A stretch of DNA of 64,000 nucleotides. Origin: Alkalihalobacillus sp. AL-G (GTDB taxonomy: Bacteria; Bacillota; Bacilli; Bacillales; Fictibacillaceae). The position numbers and the translations under genes are program-made. The notes beneath the pieces were generated by a model. The model searched no databases and had not been told where the DNA came from. It worked only from the letters and a program-made list of their open reading frames with translations. Of this stretch, positions 1-9,017 are shown piece by piece. The number at the start of each line of letters is the position of its first letter. The first letter of the stretch is position 1. Location: contig NZ_CP094656.1 in assembly GCF_030643805.1 (NCBI RefSeq), positions 558,001 through 622,000 on the forward strand, given 5' to 3'.

Positions 1-176
1 TTTTAGCTGTACTGGGAGGCTTGTTATTATTCTTCGGCCTTTTAATTTCAGATACACCGACTAAAGGCGGAGGCATTCTTTTGGGCATATTAATGGTCAC
101 AGGGGTTTTATGTATGTTTACAGCCTTTATGCTTTACACCCGTTTTGTAAACCGGCTAAAACTTAAGACTTTTTAA
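1..176 (+). CDS. C-terminal fragment of a membrane protein
   Basis: An open frame runs in from the left edge (codons begin at position 3) and stops with TAA at 174-176. The visible 57 residues contain two hydrophobic stretches (LAVLGGLLLFFGLLI and GILLGILMVTGVLCMFTAF) joined by a short Gly/Lys loop, and end in a basic tail. This is typical of the last two helices of a small integral membrane protein. The family cannot be named from this piece. A strong hairpin terminator follows at 213. Confidence 0.6.
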   Translation, partial: LAVLGGLLLFFGLLISDTPTKGGGILLGILMVTGVLCMFTAFMLYTRFVNRLKLKTF

Positions 177-212
177 GTAAAGTAACTAGAAAAATTCAAT
201 TGGAGTAAAAAT

Positions 213-245
213 AATCCCTTGATTCAAGTCGAGTCAAGGGATTTT
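213..245 (+). terminator. Rho-independent terminator
   Basis: AATCCCTTGA (213-222) pairs perfectly with TCAAGGGATT (234-243) around an 11-nt loop, followed by a T run. It closes the truncated membrane-protein gene and separates it from the sigma factor operon. Confidence 0.75.
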
Positions 246-274
246 GCATTTAATCAACTAATGTAAAAATAGGT

Positions 275-300
275 TGTAATTCTATTTAGACTTAATCGTC
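275..300 (+). promoter_or_regulatory. candidate ECF-sigma promoter (autoregulatory)
   Basis: TGTAAT (275-280) is separated by 16 bp from CGTC (297-300). This resembles the tGtAAC/CGTC pattern of Bacillus ECF promoters of the SigX/SigM/SigW group, and it lies just upstream of an ECF sigma gene, as expected for positive autoregulation. The match is inferred by eye; the implied leader is very short. Confidence 0.4.
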
Positions 301-321
301 CAATTAGTAGGAGGGGATGGA

Positions 322-831
322 ATGGGGGAGCATTCAATCGAAGAATGGTTTGAGAGCTATCAGAAAGATATTACAAGCTTTCTTGCTTATTATACAGGTT
401 CACTTGATGTAGAAGATCTTGTCCAGGAAACGTTTTTAGTGGCAATAAATAAATTATCAAATTTTAAAGGGGATTCGCATCCTAAAACTTGGCTCATCTC
501 GATTGCAAGAAATATTGTCATCGATCGTTATCGAAGAAGAAAGGTATGGGAGAGAATCAAGCACGTGATATCTGCAGACGAAACAGCTTCAAACGGCATA
601 GAAAATAAAATAATTGAAAATCTTGATAGTGTGGAATTGGTCAACGCAATCGAACGGCTGTCTCGCCCACATAAAGAAGTCGTGATACTTAGAGGGATTT
701 TGGAGCTATCTTCCGAGGAAACATGCGTTATTCTGAAATGCAGTCAAAATACGGTGAACGTCAAGTTCCATCGGGCTTTAAAAAAGCTGCGGGTGATTTT
801 AGAAAAGGAGGGCTTTAGCTATGAAAGATGA
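322..831 (+). CDS. ECF-type RNA polymerase sigma factor
   Basis: This 169-residue protein has the two-domain layout of extracytoplasmic-function sigma factors. Region 2 (about 10-75) contains the DLVQETFL and KTWLISIARNIVIDRYRR core- and -10-binding motifs; region 4 (about 105-160) carries a helix-turn-helix around SEETCVILKCSQNTV. It directs RNA polymerase to stress promoters and is normally held by a membrane anti-sigma. The next gene overlaps its 3' end by 11 bp and has that architecture, so the pair is translationally coupled. The AGGAGGGG ribosome binding site supports this ATG. It resembles B. subtilis SigX-type factors, but I cannot assign an orthologue. Confidence 0.88.
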   Translation: MGEHSIEEWFESYQKDITSFLAYYTGSLDVEDLVQETFLVAINKLSNFKGDSHPKTWLISIARNIVIDRYRRRKVWERIKHVISADETASNGIENKIIENLDSVELVNAIERLSRPHKEVVILRGILELSSEETCVILKCSQNTVNVKFHRALKKLRVILEKEGFSYER

Positions 832-1507
832 TATTCAAAATAACCTAAGGAACCTTCCAAAGCATTCACTGAACAATGAACAAAAACAGAGAATCCTAGT
901 AAATTTAAGTTCAGAGCAGACAGATGAAAAAGTTACAAAAAGAAGAACGTGGAAACCGCTGCTTGCAGGCATCACTTCTCTAGTATTATTATGTTTTCTC
1001 AGCTTTTATACGATAAATGAGGGTGGTTTATTCAACACAGCAAATGATAGCCGGACGGAATTAAATGAATTGGTCGATCAATTTCCTGAGATCGAAAATG
1101 ACGTCAAAGAATTACCTGAAGGCGTCCGAAATAAAATTAAGGTCCCAACGATAGAATCGATACCGTTTGAGGTTATAAGTGTCCAGGTAAGTCCTACAAA
1201 GAATCCAGTGAAGAACAAAGTGCTCTTAGTTAACGTGATGTTTAACGGTGAAAACAGAACGTTGCACGTTACAACATTTTGGGACGGCTTTAGGAAAGAA
1301 TTTATTGATAATGAGGACGTAGATAAAATAGTAGAATTGGAAACGGGTGAAACGGCAGGTTGGATTGATAAAGAACACGCTAAACTATTGAGGTGGTATA
1401 GTGAGGAACAAAAACAATCGTATGATTTAATGATTATCGTTTTCCCTGATATTGAGAATTCGTATACAAAAGAGGATTTATTAGAGATTGCTAATTCAAT
1501 GTATTGA
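821..1507 (+). CDS. putative membrane anti-sigma factor
   Basis: This 228-residue protein starts inside the end of the sigma gene (11-bp overlap). It has a charged cytoplasmic N-terminus of about 47 residues, one transmembrane helix (about 48-67, LLAGITSLVLLCFLSFYTI) and an extracytoplasmic domain of about 160 residues. That topology and the position behind an ECF sigma gene indicate a regulator that binds the sigma factor until an envelope signal arrives. No zinc-binding HxxxCxxC anti-sigma motif is visible, so it is not a standard ZAS protein. The function is inferred from context. Confidence 0.7.
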   Translation: MKDDIQNNLRNLPKHSLNNEQKQRILVNLSSEQTDEKVTKRRTWKPLLAGITSLVLLCFLSFYTINEGGLFNTANDSRTELNELVDQFPEIENDVKELPEGVRNKIKVPTIESIPFEVISVQVSPTKNPVKNKVLLVNVMFNGENRTLHVTTFWDGFRKEFIDNEDVDKIVELETGETAGWIDKEHAKLLRWYSEEQKQSYDLMIIVFPDIENSYTKEDLLEIANSMY

Positions 1508-1630
1508 TCAGTATTTATTGAAGGGCGTTTTCCATTAAGGTGGTCACGCTCTTTATTATTTTTGGAAGGATATTAAAATGCAGTCTCGAAGCTATGTTTT
1601 TGGAGAGTTTAAATGAGAGGATGATTCCGT

Positions 1631-2407
1631 TTGAGTCGTATAAGAGTGGTAGAAGACCTTCTTTTCGACACGTTCAAAGTATTGAATGGTCTGCCGAATT
1701 ACATCGGGATCGAAGAGAAGGATGCTATAGAGTTCGATCATATGATTATGGAGAGTAAACTTAGAAGGTTGATTTCAATAGGTGAAGACTTACAGATTAA
1801 GAGAATAAGTGCATCCATCAACAGGTCGTCTGAACACTATACTGACCTTTCCAATATCTTAAAAGATTTCAGATTTGAACTTTATGCTTCGAGAGTTGAA
1901 GTCTACCGGGACTTAGATGATCTCGATATTAATATTAACGGGTTCGAATGGCGTTCCTTAAGTGATTTTACAATTTCTGAAGACGAATTCAAGCATTATT
2001 GGGAGCGATGTATGTCTAGTTCCGAAAATGCATCCTCTACACTTTCGATGGACGAACATCTAGATTCAGTAAAAAGTGAGTTAGGGGATAATTGGAGGAG
2101 CTCTTGTAAACTCGTATATGTACAGGATAAACCAATTGGAGTCTCGATTCCTCACATCGAACCTGGTACGCTGGATGAAGGAAGGTTGTTCTACTTCGGA
2201 CTAGTGCCTGAAGAACAAGGGAGAGGGCAAAGTACTCTCATTCACCTGCAATCACTGTCTTTTTTAAAACAAATGGGAGCAACATATTACATAGGAAGCA
2301 CTCATGAAACCAATGTAAGAATGCAAAAAGTGTTCTTGAACAATGGGTGCTCAATCAAGGCACATACTGAATCATACTATAAGTATTTTAAAAACAGGAG
2401 AGTGTAG
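1631..2407 (+). CDS. GNAT family N-acetyltransferase
   Basis: The C-terminal half (about 105-250) is a GNAT acetyl-CoA-binding domain: strand FYFGLVPEEQGRGQST (187-202) contains the Q/RxGxG/A pyrophosphate loop as QGRGQ, and the protein ends in a typical YYKYF segment. The N-terminal 100 residues look like a degenerate GNAT half or a family-specific extension. The start is the TTG at 1631, preceded by GAGAGG at 1615-1620; a longer overlapping frame has no such site. The substrate is unknown. Confidence 0.75.
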   Translation: MSRIRVVEDLLFDTFKVLNGLPNYIGIEEKDAIEFDHMIMESKLRRLISIGEDLQIKRISASINRSSEHYTDLSNILKDFRFELYASRVEVYRDLDDLDININGFEWRSLSDFTISEDEFKHYWERCMSSSENASSTLSMDEHLDSVKSELGDNWRSSCKLVYVQDKPIGVSIPHIEPGTLDEGRLFYFGLVPEEQGRGQSTLIHLQSLSFLKQMGATYYIGSTHETNVRMQKVFLNNGCSIKAHTESYYKYFKNRRV

Positions 2408-2428
2408 ACAAAAGGCCACACTCTCCTG
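2395..2428 (-). terminator. Rho-independent terminator of the 2449-2919 gene
   Basis: CAGGAGAGTGT (2395-2405) and ACACTCTCCTG (2418-2428) form an 11-bp perfect stem. Read on the minus strand it is followed by TTTTT, so it ends the minus-strand gene. Its far arm covers the stop codon of the convergent GNAT gene. Confidence 0.75.
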
Positions 2429-2448
2429 CTCAAAGATAATGCTCAAAC

Positions 2449-2919
2449 CTATTTAACTTCAATTTCGAACTCTTTGTCGCCATCGATTGTCAAATCCGTA
2501 TCTCCAGATTCTTCGAAAGTAAACGACTCAAGTTCATAAATCCCTTTGATTTCAAATTCATCTTTTAGATGATTAAGGGATTCGTTTTCAAGTGGAATGA
2601 CTTTCGAAACCCATGTCTCCTCTTTACCGGATGGATAGTTGATCGTTATTGTTATTTTTCCATCGTCAGTTATATTGATTTTTTCCCAAGTAACTAGACG
2701 GATCTTTATTTTCTTGTCTTCTCTTACAAGACTGTCCGCATAATAGCCGATTTCACCGATTTCTCCAAACACTGTATACTCAGTTCCTTTTACCTGGATA
2801 TCTAGAAATGGTGGTTGATACGTTACCTCGAAATAGATGCCGTATGAAACGGCTAAGACAGCGGCAATCGATAGTCCTTTAATCAGTTTTCCATAAGTGC
2901 CTATTTGAAAGCTGCCCAT
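2449..2919 (-). CDS. uncharacterised membrane-anchored protein
   Basis: The intact frame encodes 156 residues: a transmembrane helix (about 14-30, GLSIAAVLAVSYGIYFEV) followed by a beta-rich extracytoplasmic domain with many charged residues and no family I recognise. The annotated ATG has no good ribosome binding site. In the same frame, codons upstream encode a second convincing helix (IVYIVIGSALIIIILLLLLADKF). A well-placed AGGAG and ATG lie at 3018-3030 but are one base out of frame across a G6 tract. The true product therefore probably has two helices and starts at 3020. Confidence 0.6.
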   Translation of the reverse strand: MGSFQIGTYGKLIKGLSIAAVLAVSYGIYFEVTYQPPFLDIQVKGTEYTVFGEIGEIGYYADSLVREDKKIKIRLVTWEKINITDDGKITITINYPSGKEETWVSKVIPLENESLNHLKDEFEIKGIYELESFTFEESGDTDLTIDGDKEFEIEVK

Positions 2920-3222
2920 AAACTCAGAGTAAGTAGCAAACTTGTCTGCTAGTAATAACAGTAGAATGATTATTATAAGTGCGCTACCGATAACAATATA
3001 AACGATATGAATCCCCCCATTCTTCTCCTAAGTACATATATATGAACCGTAGTGAATTAATGACTATTATACCAAAATATACTATATAAAACTGCGGAAT
3101 TACGATGAAAAGTGTTTTAATAGACATAAGTAGTTTAGAAGAGTTTAGAATGGAAAAAGAAAGAACTTCAAAAATTAAATCGTTGTATTAGATATAATGT
3201 AGATCGAGAAGGGGAGTTCGTG

Positions 3223-4149
3223 ATGGAACTGCAAAAGCAATTTGTTCAGTCTGTTCGCTTATTTTTTAAAGAAAGGGGAGAGGCATGGTTAAACCAGTTA
3301 CCGGAATTGATCCTTTACTGCGAACAAAAATGGTCGATGAAGATGGAAGAAGCGTATTCCCTTTCCGTCAATTATGTCGCGCCTGCAAAAATGGATAACG
3401 GGAGAGAAGTCGTGGTAAAGATCTGCATCTCGAGTGAAGGTTTTCTTGATGAGCTAGAGGCTTTACGATTATTTGGAGAGAAAGGGATTGTCCAGTTGGT
3501 CGATTCAGATTTGGAAAAAGGAATCATCCTTTTAGAAAGGTTATCCCCTGGCCATACCCTTGCTGAATTAGATGATCACGACGAAGCCTGCCGTATCGCA
3601 GCTGAGGTTGTGAGGAATTTGTCTATACCCGCACCGCCTGAAACTAGAATTCCAACGGTAAAAGTTAGGGAAGAAAGTCTTCGGGAGATTGTAAAGCGAC
3701 ATAAGGATGGATTCGGACCTATATCAATAGAAGTGCTGGAACGAGCGTTGAAGATCTTTACATATATGAACGAAACAACTGAAAAACGGCTGCTGCTCCA
3801 TGGAGATTTTCACCATTATAACGTGCTTTCATCTGGGGAAGGGGTGTGGACAGCAATTGATCCGAAAGGCTTGATCGGAGAGATTGAGTATGACCTGATA
3901 CAATATATGCTGAATAAACTGCCAGATCAAGGAGCATATGAAGTAATTGAAAAACGGGCAGATACTTTCACAGAAGAACTCAACTTAAATAGAGAGCGAC
4001 TTCTACTTTGGGGCTATTGCCACACCGTGGTGGCAACAGCATGGTCCGTTGATGATGATGGCTCCTACTGTGAAAGCTTCTACCAAGGTATTGAAATCTT
4101 TGAAAAGCTGTATGAAACTCATTACGGAGCGATAATCGATATGAAGTGA
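3223..4149 (+). CDS. aminoglycoside/hydroxyurea phosphotransferase family kinase (APH(6)-like)
   Basis: The product is a kinase-fold protein of about 308 residues. The Brenner motif LLLHGDFHHYNVL and the metal-binding IDPKGLIGEIEYD segment are diagnostic of the family that includes streptomycin 6-kinases. ATP-lobe features appear in VVVKICIS. It would phosphorylate a small hydroxylated metabolite or antibiotic; the actual substrate is unknown. ATG 3223 is preferred over GTG 3220 because GGGGAG at 3211-3216 lies 6 nt upstream of it. A decayed partial copy of this gene lies at about 11964-12085. Confidence 0.8.
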   Translation: MELQKQFVQSVRLFFKERGEAWLNQLPELILYCEQKWSMKMEEAYSLSVNYVAPAKMDNGREVVVKICISSEGFLDELEALRLFGEKGIVQLVDSDLEKGIILLERLSPGHTLAELDDHDEACRIAAEVVRNLSIPAPPETRIPTVKVREESLREIVKRHKDGFGPISIEVLERALKIFTYMNETTEKRLLLHGDFHHYNVLSSGEGVWTAIDPKGLIGEIEYDLIQYMLNKLPDQGAYEVIEKRADTFTEELNLNRERLLLWGYCHTVVATAWSVDDDGSYCESFYQGIEIFEKLYETHYGAIIDMK

Positions 4150-4195
4150 CGCTTAAAAAGTGGGTAGCGCTACCTTATCTTCCAACATCTGAAAA

Positions 4196-5028
4196 TTATA
4201 ATTTAAACGGTGGGATAAACCGGTTATCTATATCGGTAAACTGATATTCTTTGGCTAAATCACCAACTCTTAACACCTGTCCGCTTTTCTCCATAACGTC
4301 TGGATCGCTTGCCAATGCTTTTATTCCACGTCCAACATAATAAGGAGTTTCCGTTTTCTTTAATTCTTCTGACTCCTGCCAATGCTCCTCATCTACTTTA
4401 TGGTGCTTCAACACAAGCTCCGTCCTCATAAATCCGGGAGAAACTGCAAGAACGGCAATGTTGTCCTGATTTAACTCTATTGATAGTCCATAAGCCATGC
4501 GAATTAGTGCGTTTTTTGCTAAATCGTAATAAAATTGTCCAGTGTACTTGTCATCGTCCCAAAAGGTCGTGTGGATGATGAGGGCTTGTTTATTCTCGCG
4601 AAGTAACGGAATGGCGAAATGATTCGTAGCCAACTGGGCACGCACACCAGCAGTGAACATCGTATCCCAATTCTTCAATGGTAACTCCCAAAATGGTCTG
4701 GCTTCAACACCAAGATCATGCGCCCCCCACACATTATTGATAAGAATATCTAATTTTCCCTGTTCTTTACGAATTTGAGTGATTACGGATTCCGTTTCTG
4801 AATCGTCCGTATGATCACAACGAATCGCAATACCCTTTCCACCAGAAGCTATAATTTGAGAAACGGTGTCATCAATTGTTCCAGGCCAATTATTGGTGGA
4901 AGTCCCTTTAGTGCTACGTCCCGTTACATAAACTGTTGCCCCAGCTTTTCCTAATTCTACAGCAATGCCGGACCGGCTCCTCTGCTTGCTCCTGTTACGA
5001 GAGCAATCTTTCCTGTTAGTCGTTTCAT
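4196..5028 (-). pseudogene. short-chain dehydrogenase/reductase, one-base frameshift
   Basis: Starting at ATG 5028 the sequence encodes the SDR nucleotide-binding start (KIALVTGASRGAG). It then loses one base near 4970-4975 and continues in a second frame with GIAVELGKAGATVYVTGRS, the ILINNVWGAHD segment and the catalytic YxxxK motif (YYDLAK). Both halves together make a complete SDR of about 277 residues, so only one base separates this from an intact gene. The intact downstream frame alone is 178 residues (4196-4732). The gene is divergent from a WYL regulator at 5143 that probably controls it. It is either a recent pseudogene or a base-calling error. Confidence 0.75.
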
Positions 5029-5142
5029 CTATCCCATTCCTTTCATGTGCGTGATATTTTCATTATAATGGTTAATTCTTGACAACAAGTGTCATATTTA
5101 ATTAAATAAATATAATAAATATATATATAAAAGGTGAGAGTG

Positions 5143-6114
5143 ATGCGAGCGGATCGGTTGGTATCTATTCTTTTGTTATTGCAGGCACAAGGGCAAATGA
5201 CAGCAAAAGAATTAGCAGAGAGGTTGGAAGTCTCCGAACGAACCATTTATAGGGATATGGAAGGCTTAAGCGGTACAGGCATTCCAGTTTTTGCAGAGCG
5301 TGGTAAAAATGGGGGTTGGTCATTGTTAGATGACTATCAGACAGACTTAACCGGATTGAAAGAATCTGAAATCCGTGCTTTGTTTGTTTCACCTTCCGTA
5401 CAATTGCTTGACGATCTAGGATTGACCCGTACATCTGAAGAAGCTAGAAATAAACTGATAGCCTCACTTCCTTCAATATACCGTAAAAATGCTAATGATG
5501 TTTGGAACCGCATTCATATTGACACGAGTTCATGGCGAAGGCAAAAAGAAAAAATAGTGTCCTTCGAAGTCCTTAAAAATGCAATATGGAAAGAAAATAA
5601 ATTAAAAATCGTATATCAACGAGCAGACGGAAAAACGGATGATCGTATTGTAGAGCCACTTGGACTGGTGGCGAAGGGGGATCTCTGGTACTTTATCGCC
5701 TCCAAAGAAAATGGTGAAATACGAAATTATAGGGCTTCACGGATTCAATATGCTGTACCTGTTAATGAAACATTTAAACGGCCAAAGAACTTTGATCTTG
5801 CTCAATACTGGAGATCTTCAACAAAAACCTTTTTAGAGAAATTGCCGACTTACGAAGTATGGGTAGAGGTCACGCAGTCTATCTTACCGAGGTTAAAATT
5901 CTCCGGCCGTTTTGTACGTATAAGTGAAATCGGGGATACTAGTAGGGAAGACTGGATACCTGTTAAACTCTCTTTTGATACAGAAGAAGAGGCAAAGGGG
6001 TATGTATTAGGCTTTGCCGACCAAATAAAGGTGATTGAACCCAAAGAACTACACAATAAGATTCTCGAAATGGCTGAATCCGCTGTTGCATTTTATAAAC
6101 AAAACAAAGGATAA
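5143..6114 (+). CDS. HTH and WYL domain transcriptional regulator
   Basis: The N-terminus (about 1-55) is a DeoR-type winged helix-turn-helix (TAKELAERLEVSERTIYRDMEGL), followed by a wing (GKNGGWSL). The middle (about 140-210) is a WYL ligand-sensing domain (GDLWYFIASKENGEIRNYRASRI). ATG 5143 has AAGGTGAG upstream and is preferred over GTG 5134. The divergent SDR gene shares its promoter region, the usual arrangement for a local regulator of that gene. Confidence 0.85.
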   Translation: MRADRLVSILLLLQAQGQMTAKELAERLEVSERTIYRDMEGLSGTGIPVFAERGKNGGWSLLDDYQTDLTGLKESEIRALFVSPSVQLLDDLGLTRTSEEARNKLIASLPSIYRKNANDVWNRIHIDTSSWRRQKEKIVSFEVLKNAIWKENKLKIVYQRADGKTDDRIVEPLGLVAKGDLWYFIASKENGEIRNYRASRIQYAVPVNETFKRPKNFDLAQYWRSSTKTFLEKLPTYEVWVEVTQSILPRLKFSGRFVRISEIGDTSREDWIPVKLSFDTEEEAKGYVLGFADQIKVIEPKELHNKILEMAESAVAFYKQNKG

Positions 6115-6217
6115 ATTCCGAGTTATGGTGTATTGGTTAATGAGCTATTAAACTACTAATTCCACTACGTATTCCGAAGACCCTAAAAATACTGTGTAAA
6201 ACAGATGGGGGATTGAT

Positions 6218-6859
6218 GTGAAGAATTTGTTCTTATTGTTGTTAGGTCCAACTTTGATGATTTTTATTGGATTGCAACTGCTAGAGAATGTTCTGATTAC
6301 TTTTATATTATTTTATAGTTGGTTATTGTTGGTTCCTTTAATCAGTAAAGGCTTTACTATAGGTGAATTAGTCTCGAAGGATCCTCAAAGATCAATTCGG
6401 TATGGGATTTTAAGTGGAGGAGTCTTTTTCCTATTCATTTTTGGAGGTCTGTACTGGTTGCATCCATACTTTATCGATGTAGAGCACCTTCAAAAATTAC
6501 TTACTGAATGGGGCTTTTCAGGCAATGGTGTATTTGGCTTAATCCTTGTTTTACTTATTGTTAATCCAATATTAGAAGAGGTTTATTGGCGAGGATTTAT
6601 GTATACTAGATTAAAAGAAAAAGTGAAACCGATCCATGCGATTTGGATAGCATCAGCCTGTTATACACTTTATCATTTTCTTTCGGTGATTCCGATGTTT
6701 CAGTGGCCGTTAAATGCCATTGCAGTTCTTCCTGTCTTTATTGCTGGTCTTTTTTGGGGATATATGCGTGAGAAAACAGGTTCGATAATCGGAACCGTGA
6801 TTAGTCATGCTTTAGGAGATCTCGGGATTATGTGTGTTTATTGGTTTTTTGTTAAATAA
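6218..6859 (+). CDS. CPBP family intramembrane glutamic endopeptidase
   Basis: A hydrophobic 213-residue protein with about six membrane segments. It carries the CPBP (Abi) signature: EExxxR at 120-125 (EEVYWRG), FxxxH-like TLYHF (H153), and a C-terminal SHALGD (H about 198). These residues form the active site of Rce1-type prenyl-protein and bacteriocin-immunity-type proteases. The start is GTG at 6218, with GGGG about 7 nt upstream. The substrate is unknown. Confidence 0.82.
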   Translation: MKNLFLLLLGPTLMIFIGLQLLENVLITFILFYSWLLLVPLISKGFTIGELVSKDPQRSIRYGILSGGVFFLFIFGGLYWLHPYFIDVEHLQKLLTEWGFSGNGVFGLILVLLIVNPILEEVYWRGFMYTRLKEKVKPIHAIWIASACYTLYHFLSVIPMFQWPLNAIAVLPVFIAGLFWGYMREKTGSIIGTVISHALGDLGIMCVYWFFVK

Positions 6860-6916
6860 CCTGCCGAATTACCGGACATTTGAACTTAATCTTTAGGAAA
6901 AGGGGAGATTATAATT

Positions 6917-7339
6917 ATGTATGAATTAAAAACAAAAGAAAATGACAACAGTGTAATTGAGTTTATTGAAAATGTGGAAAGCCCTAAGAAACGCGAAGAC
7001 GCCTATAAGCTATTAGATATTTTCACTGAAACGACAGGGTATAAAGCGAAGATGTGGGGACCGAGCATTATTGGATTTGGTTCATATCATTACAAATATG
7101 AATCCGGTCATGAAGGCGATGCACCTCTTGTCGGCTTTTCACCTCGGAAAGCAAAAACAAGTTTGTATTTTGCGACGGGAGATAAGAAGCGGGAAGAATT
7201 GTTAAAGGACTTTGGAAAACACACTTCGGGTAAAGCGTGTGTATACATCAATAAGGTGGCAGATATTGATGTTGATGTTTTAAAAGCGCTGATTACCCAA
7301 TCTATAAAGTTTTTAAACGAAATGTATCCCAATGAATGA
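6917..7339 (+). CDS. DUF1801 (YdhG-like) domain protein
   Basis: A 140-residue soluble protein with the DUF1801 pattern: PKKREDAYKLLDIFTETTGYKAKMWGPSIIGFG, then SPRKAKTSLYFATG and a C-terminal helix. Family members are small iron-chaperone- or frataxin-like proteins of uncertain role. The ribosome binding site AGGGGAG is well placed. Confidence 0.8.
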   Translation: MYELKTKENDNSVIEFIENVESPKKREDAYKLLDIFTETTGYKAKMWGPSIIGFGSYHYKYESGHEGDAPLVGFSPRKAKTSLYFATGDKKREELLKDFGKHTSGKACVYINKVADIDVDVLKALITQSIKFLNEMYPNE

Positions 7340-7479
7340 CAGTGATGGATACGATTTTAACAAGGTGGGGGCTGATCCAAGCATCGTCTGGTTGATGTCG
7401 GACAGTCCCATTTGAGTTTTATATTAGGAATTATTCACAATGAGATACATTAAAGTTGCTTAATCCTTACAAAATTAAA

Positions 7480-7525
7480 GGAACTGACCAAAGATAATGT
7501 TATTTTACCTTTGGGTCAGTCCCCT
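7480..7525. terminator. bidirectional terminator
   Basis: GGAACTGACCAAAG (7480-7493) pairs with CTTTGGGTCAGTCC (7509-7522, one mismatch). TTTTT follows on the plus strand and an AT-rich tract on the minus strand. It serves the convergent DUF1801 and symporter genes. Confidence 0.75.
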
Positions 7526-7530
7526 TTTTC

Positions 7531-9015
7531 CTATTTTGTCTTGACTGTTTTTAATTTTCCCAATTCTGTTTTTATATAGCTCAAGAATTCATTTGCTTTT
7601 TTCTCAGGAGCAGTCGTCAATAAACTCACAATGATGAACAGGAGTGAAGATACGACAATTCCCCATATACCTGAAGCAAGTCCCAGAGGTTTTATATTGG
7701 TCAGTTCAAAAAGGATTACCATTAATCCACTTCCAATTACACTTGTTAAAACACCAGCGGAAGTCCCCCTTTTCCAAAAAAAGGCGCCAACGATCGCTGG
7801 AACGGCTACAATTAAACCTGCAGATGAGGCGACAGATAGTACTGCAATCAAATTGACCTCTAACTGTGCAAATAGAAATGCGAGGATTGCAATGACCGGA
7901 ATGACGACTTTTCCGACAAAAAGCTGTTTCTGATCATCCGTTTCATTCTTCAGGTTTCCATAGATATCTCTTGCAAACAGAGAGGATAGTGTAAGCAGGA
8001 TCGAATCAATTGTGGAAATTGCTGCCGCCATGATTCCGACCATCACGATCGCCCCTAGAATCGGAGGAACCAAATCAGAGGATAATAGCTTTGGTGTTGC
8101 AAGATCCGCATTAGCTAAATCAGGAAACATAAGGGAAGCAGAGAATCCCCAGACAACAGATACGATGGTATAAATAAATCCGAATACTAAAAATCCCATC
8201 AACATGTACCTTAAACTTTTCAGTGAGGATGGCATGAACAATCTTTGACTGACCTGTGGATTAGAAAGACTAAAGAAAAACCATGGAATTGTCAGCCCTA
8301 AAAAGGTTGTAAAGCTGAAAAATCCGTTTCCTGGGACAGTCAATGATTCAGGCTGGTCCGTTTTGAGTAAATCGAAAAAGCCACCTAATCCGCCTAATCC
8401 CTTAATAATAAGTAATACCACCACCGTTGATGTAATAATCATCAGCAATGCTTGCAATGAATCTGTCCACGCAACCGATCTGATTCCTGCAATGAAGGAG
8501 AATACGATCGCAAGTACTGTAGCAAGGACAACACCTGTCGTAAAAGGTATCGCATCATTCGTCATCCCTTGCAATAAATAGCCTACTCCAGCCAGTTGAA
8601 CCGCACTGTAAGGGATGAGAAACAGGCAGCTGGTTATTGAAACGACTACTGCTACCATTTTATTATCATAGCGATCCCCTAACATTTCTGACGGTGTTAC
8701 ATATCCATATTTCTTGCCGACTAGCCAGAATCTTGGACCAAAAAAAGCGACTAATGAAACGCCCATAAAATAAATGATTTCAAATCCGAATGCACCAACC
8801 CCGCCTTTGTATGTCAGACCCGCTAAACCGACCAACATAAAAGCGCTATATGTCGTTGCACTATAGCTTAATGCCGATACAAATCCATTCAACTTTCGAT
8901 CGCCGATAAAATAACTTGCCATATTATTTTGTTTGCCGCTTCTTGATAAATAGGCGATATAAAGTGCAATGATGATATAAATAGCAATCGTCCACCAAAC
9001 CATATTCGTACTCAA
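7531..9015 (-). CDS. sodium:solute symporter (SSS family)
   Basis: A 494-residue integral membrane protein with about 13 helices. It has SSS family features: SALSYSATTYSAFMLVGLAG early, GGIRSVAWTDSLQ-type helix (IAGIRSVAWTDSLQALLM), and SQRLFMPSSLKSLRYM. It imports a small solute (proline, pantothenate or a carboxylate type) using the sodium gradient. The TTG start at 9015 has GGGGTGA 6 nt upstream and follows a small membrane gene by 2 bp, so the two are co-transcribed as in YhdT/PanF-type pairs. Confidence 0.85.
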   Translation of the reverse strand: MSTNMVWWTIAIYIIIALYIAYLSRSGKQNNMASYFIGDRKLNGFVSALSYSATTYSAFMLVGLAGLTYKGGVGAFGFEIIYFMGVSLVAFFGPRFWLVGKKYGYVTPSEMLGDRYDNKMVAVVVSITSCLFLIPYSAVQLAGVGYLLQGMTNDAIPFTTGVVLATVLAIVFSFIAGIRSVAWTDSLQALLMIITSTVVVLLIIKGLGGLGGFFDLLKTDQPESLTVPGNGFFSFTTFLGLTIPWFFFSLSNPQVSQRLFMPSSLKSLRYMLMGFLVFGFIYTIVSVVWGFSASLMFPDLANADLATPKLLSSDLVPPILGAIVMVGIMAAAISTIDSILLTLSSLFARDIYGNLKNETDDQKQLFVGKVVIPVIAILAFLFAQLEVNLIAVLSVASSAGLIVAVPAIVGAFFWKRGTSAGVLTSVIGSGLMVILFELTNIKPLGLASGIWGIVVSSLLFIIVSLLTTAPEKKANEFLSYIKTELGKLKTVKTK

Positions 9016-9017
9016 CG

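Noticed and set aside
1540-1758. 72-codon plus-strand ORF
   Set aside because: It overlaps the GNAT gene in another frame and has no ribosome site or recognisable protein features.
7108-7332. Minus-strand ORF inside the DUF1801 gene, and many similar shadow ORFs
   Set aside because: These are antisense shadows of well-supported genes, without ribosome sites or family motifs.
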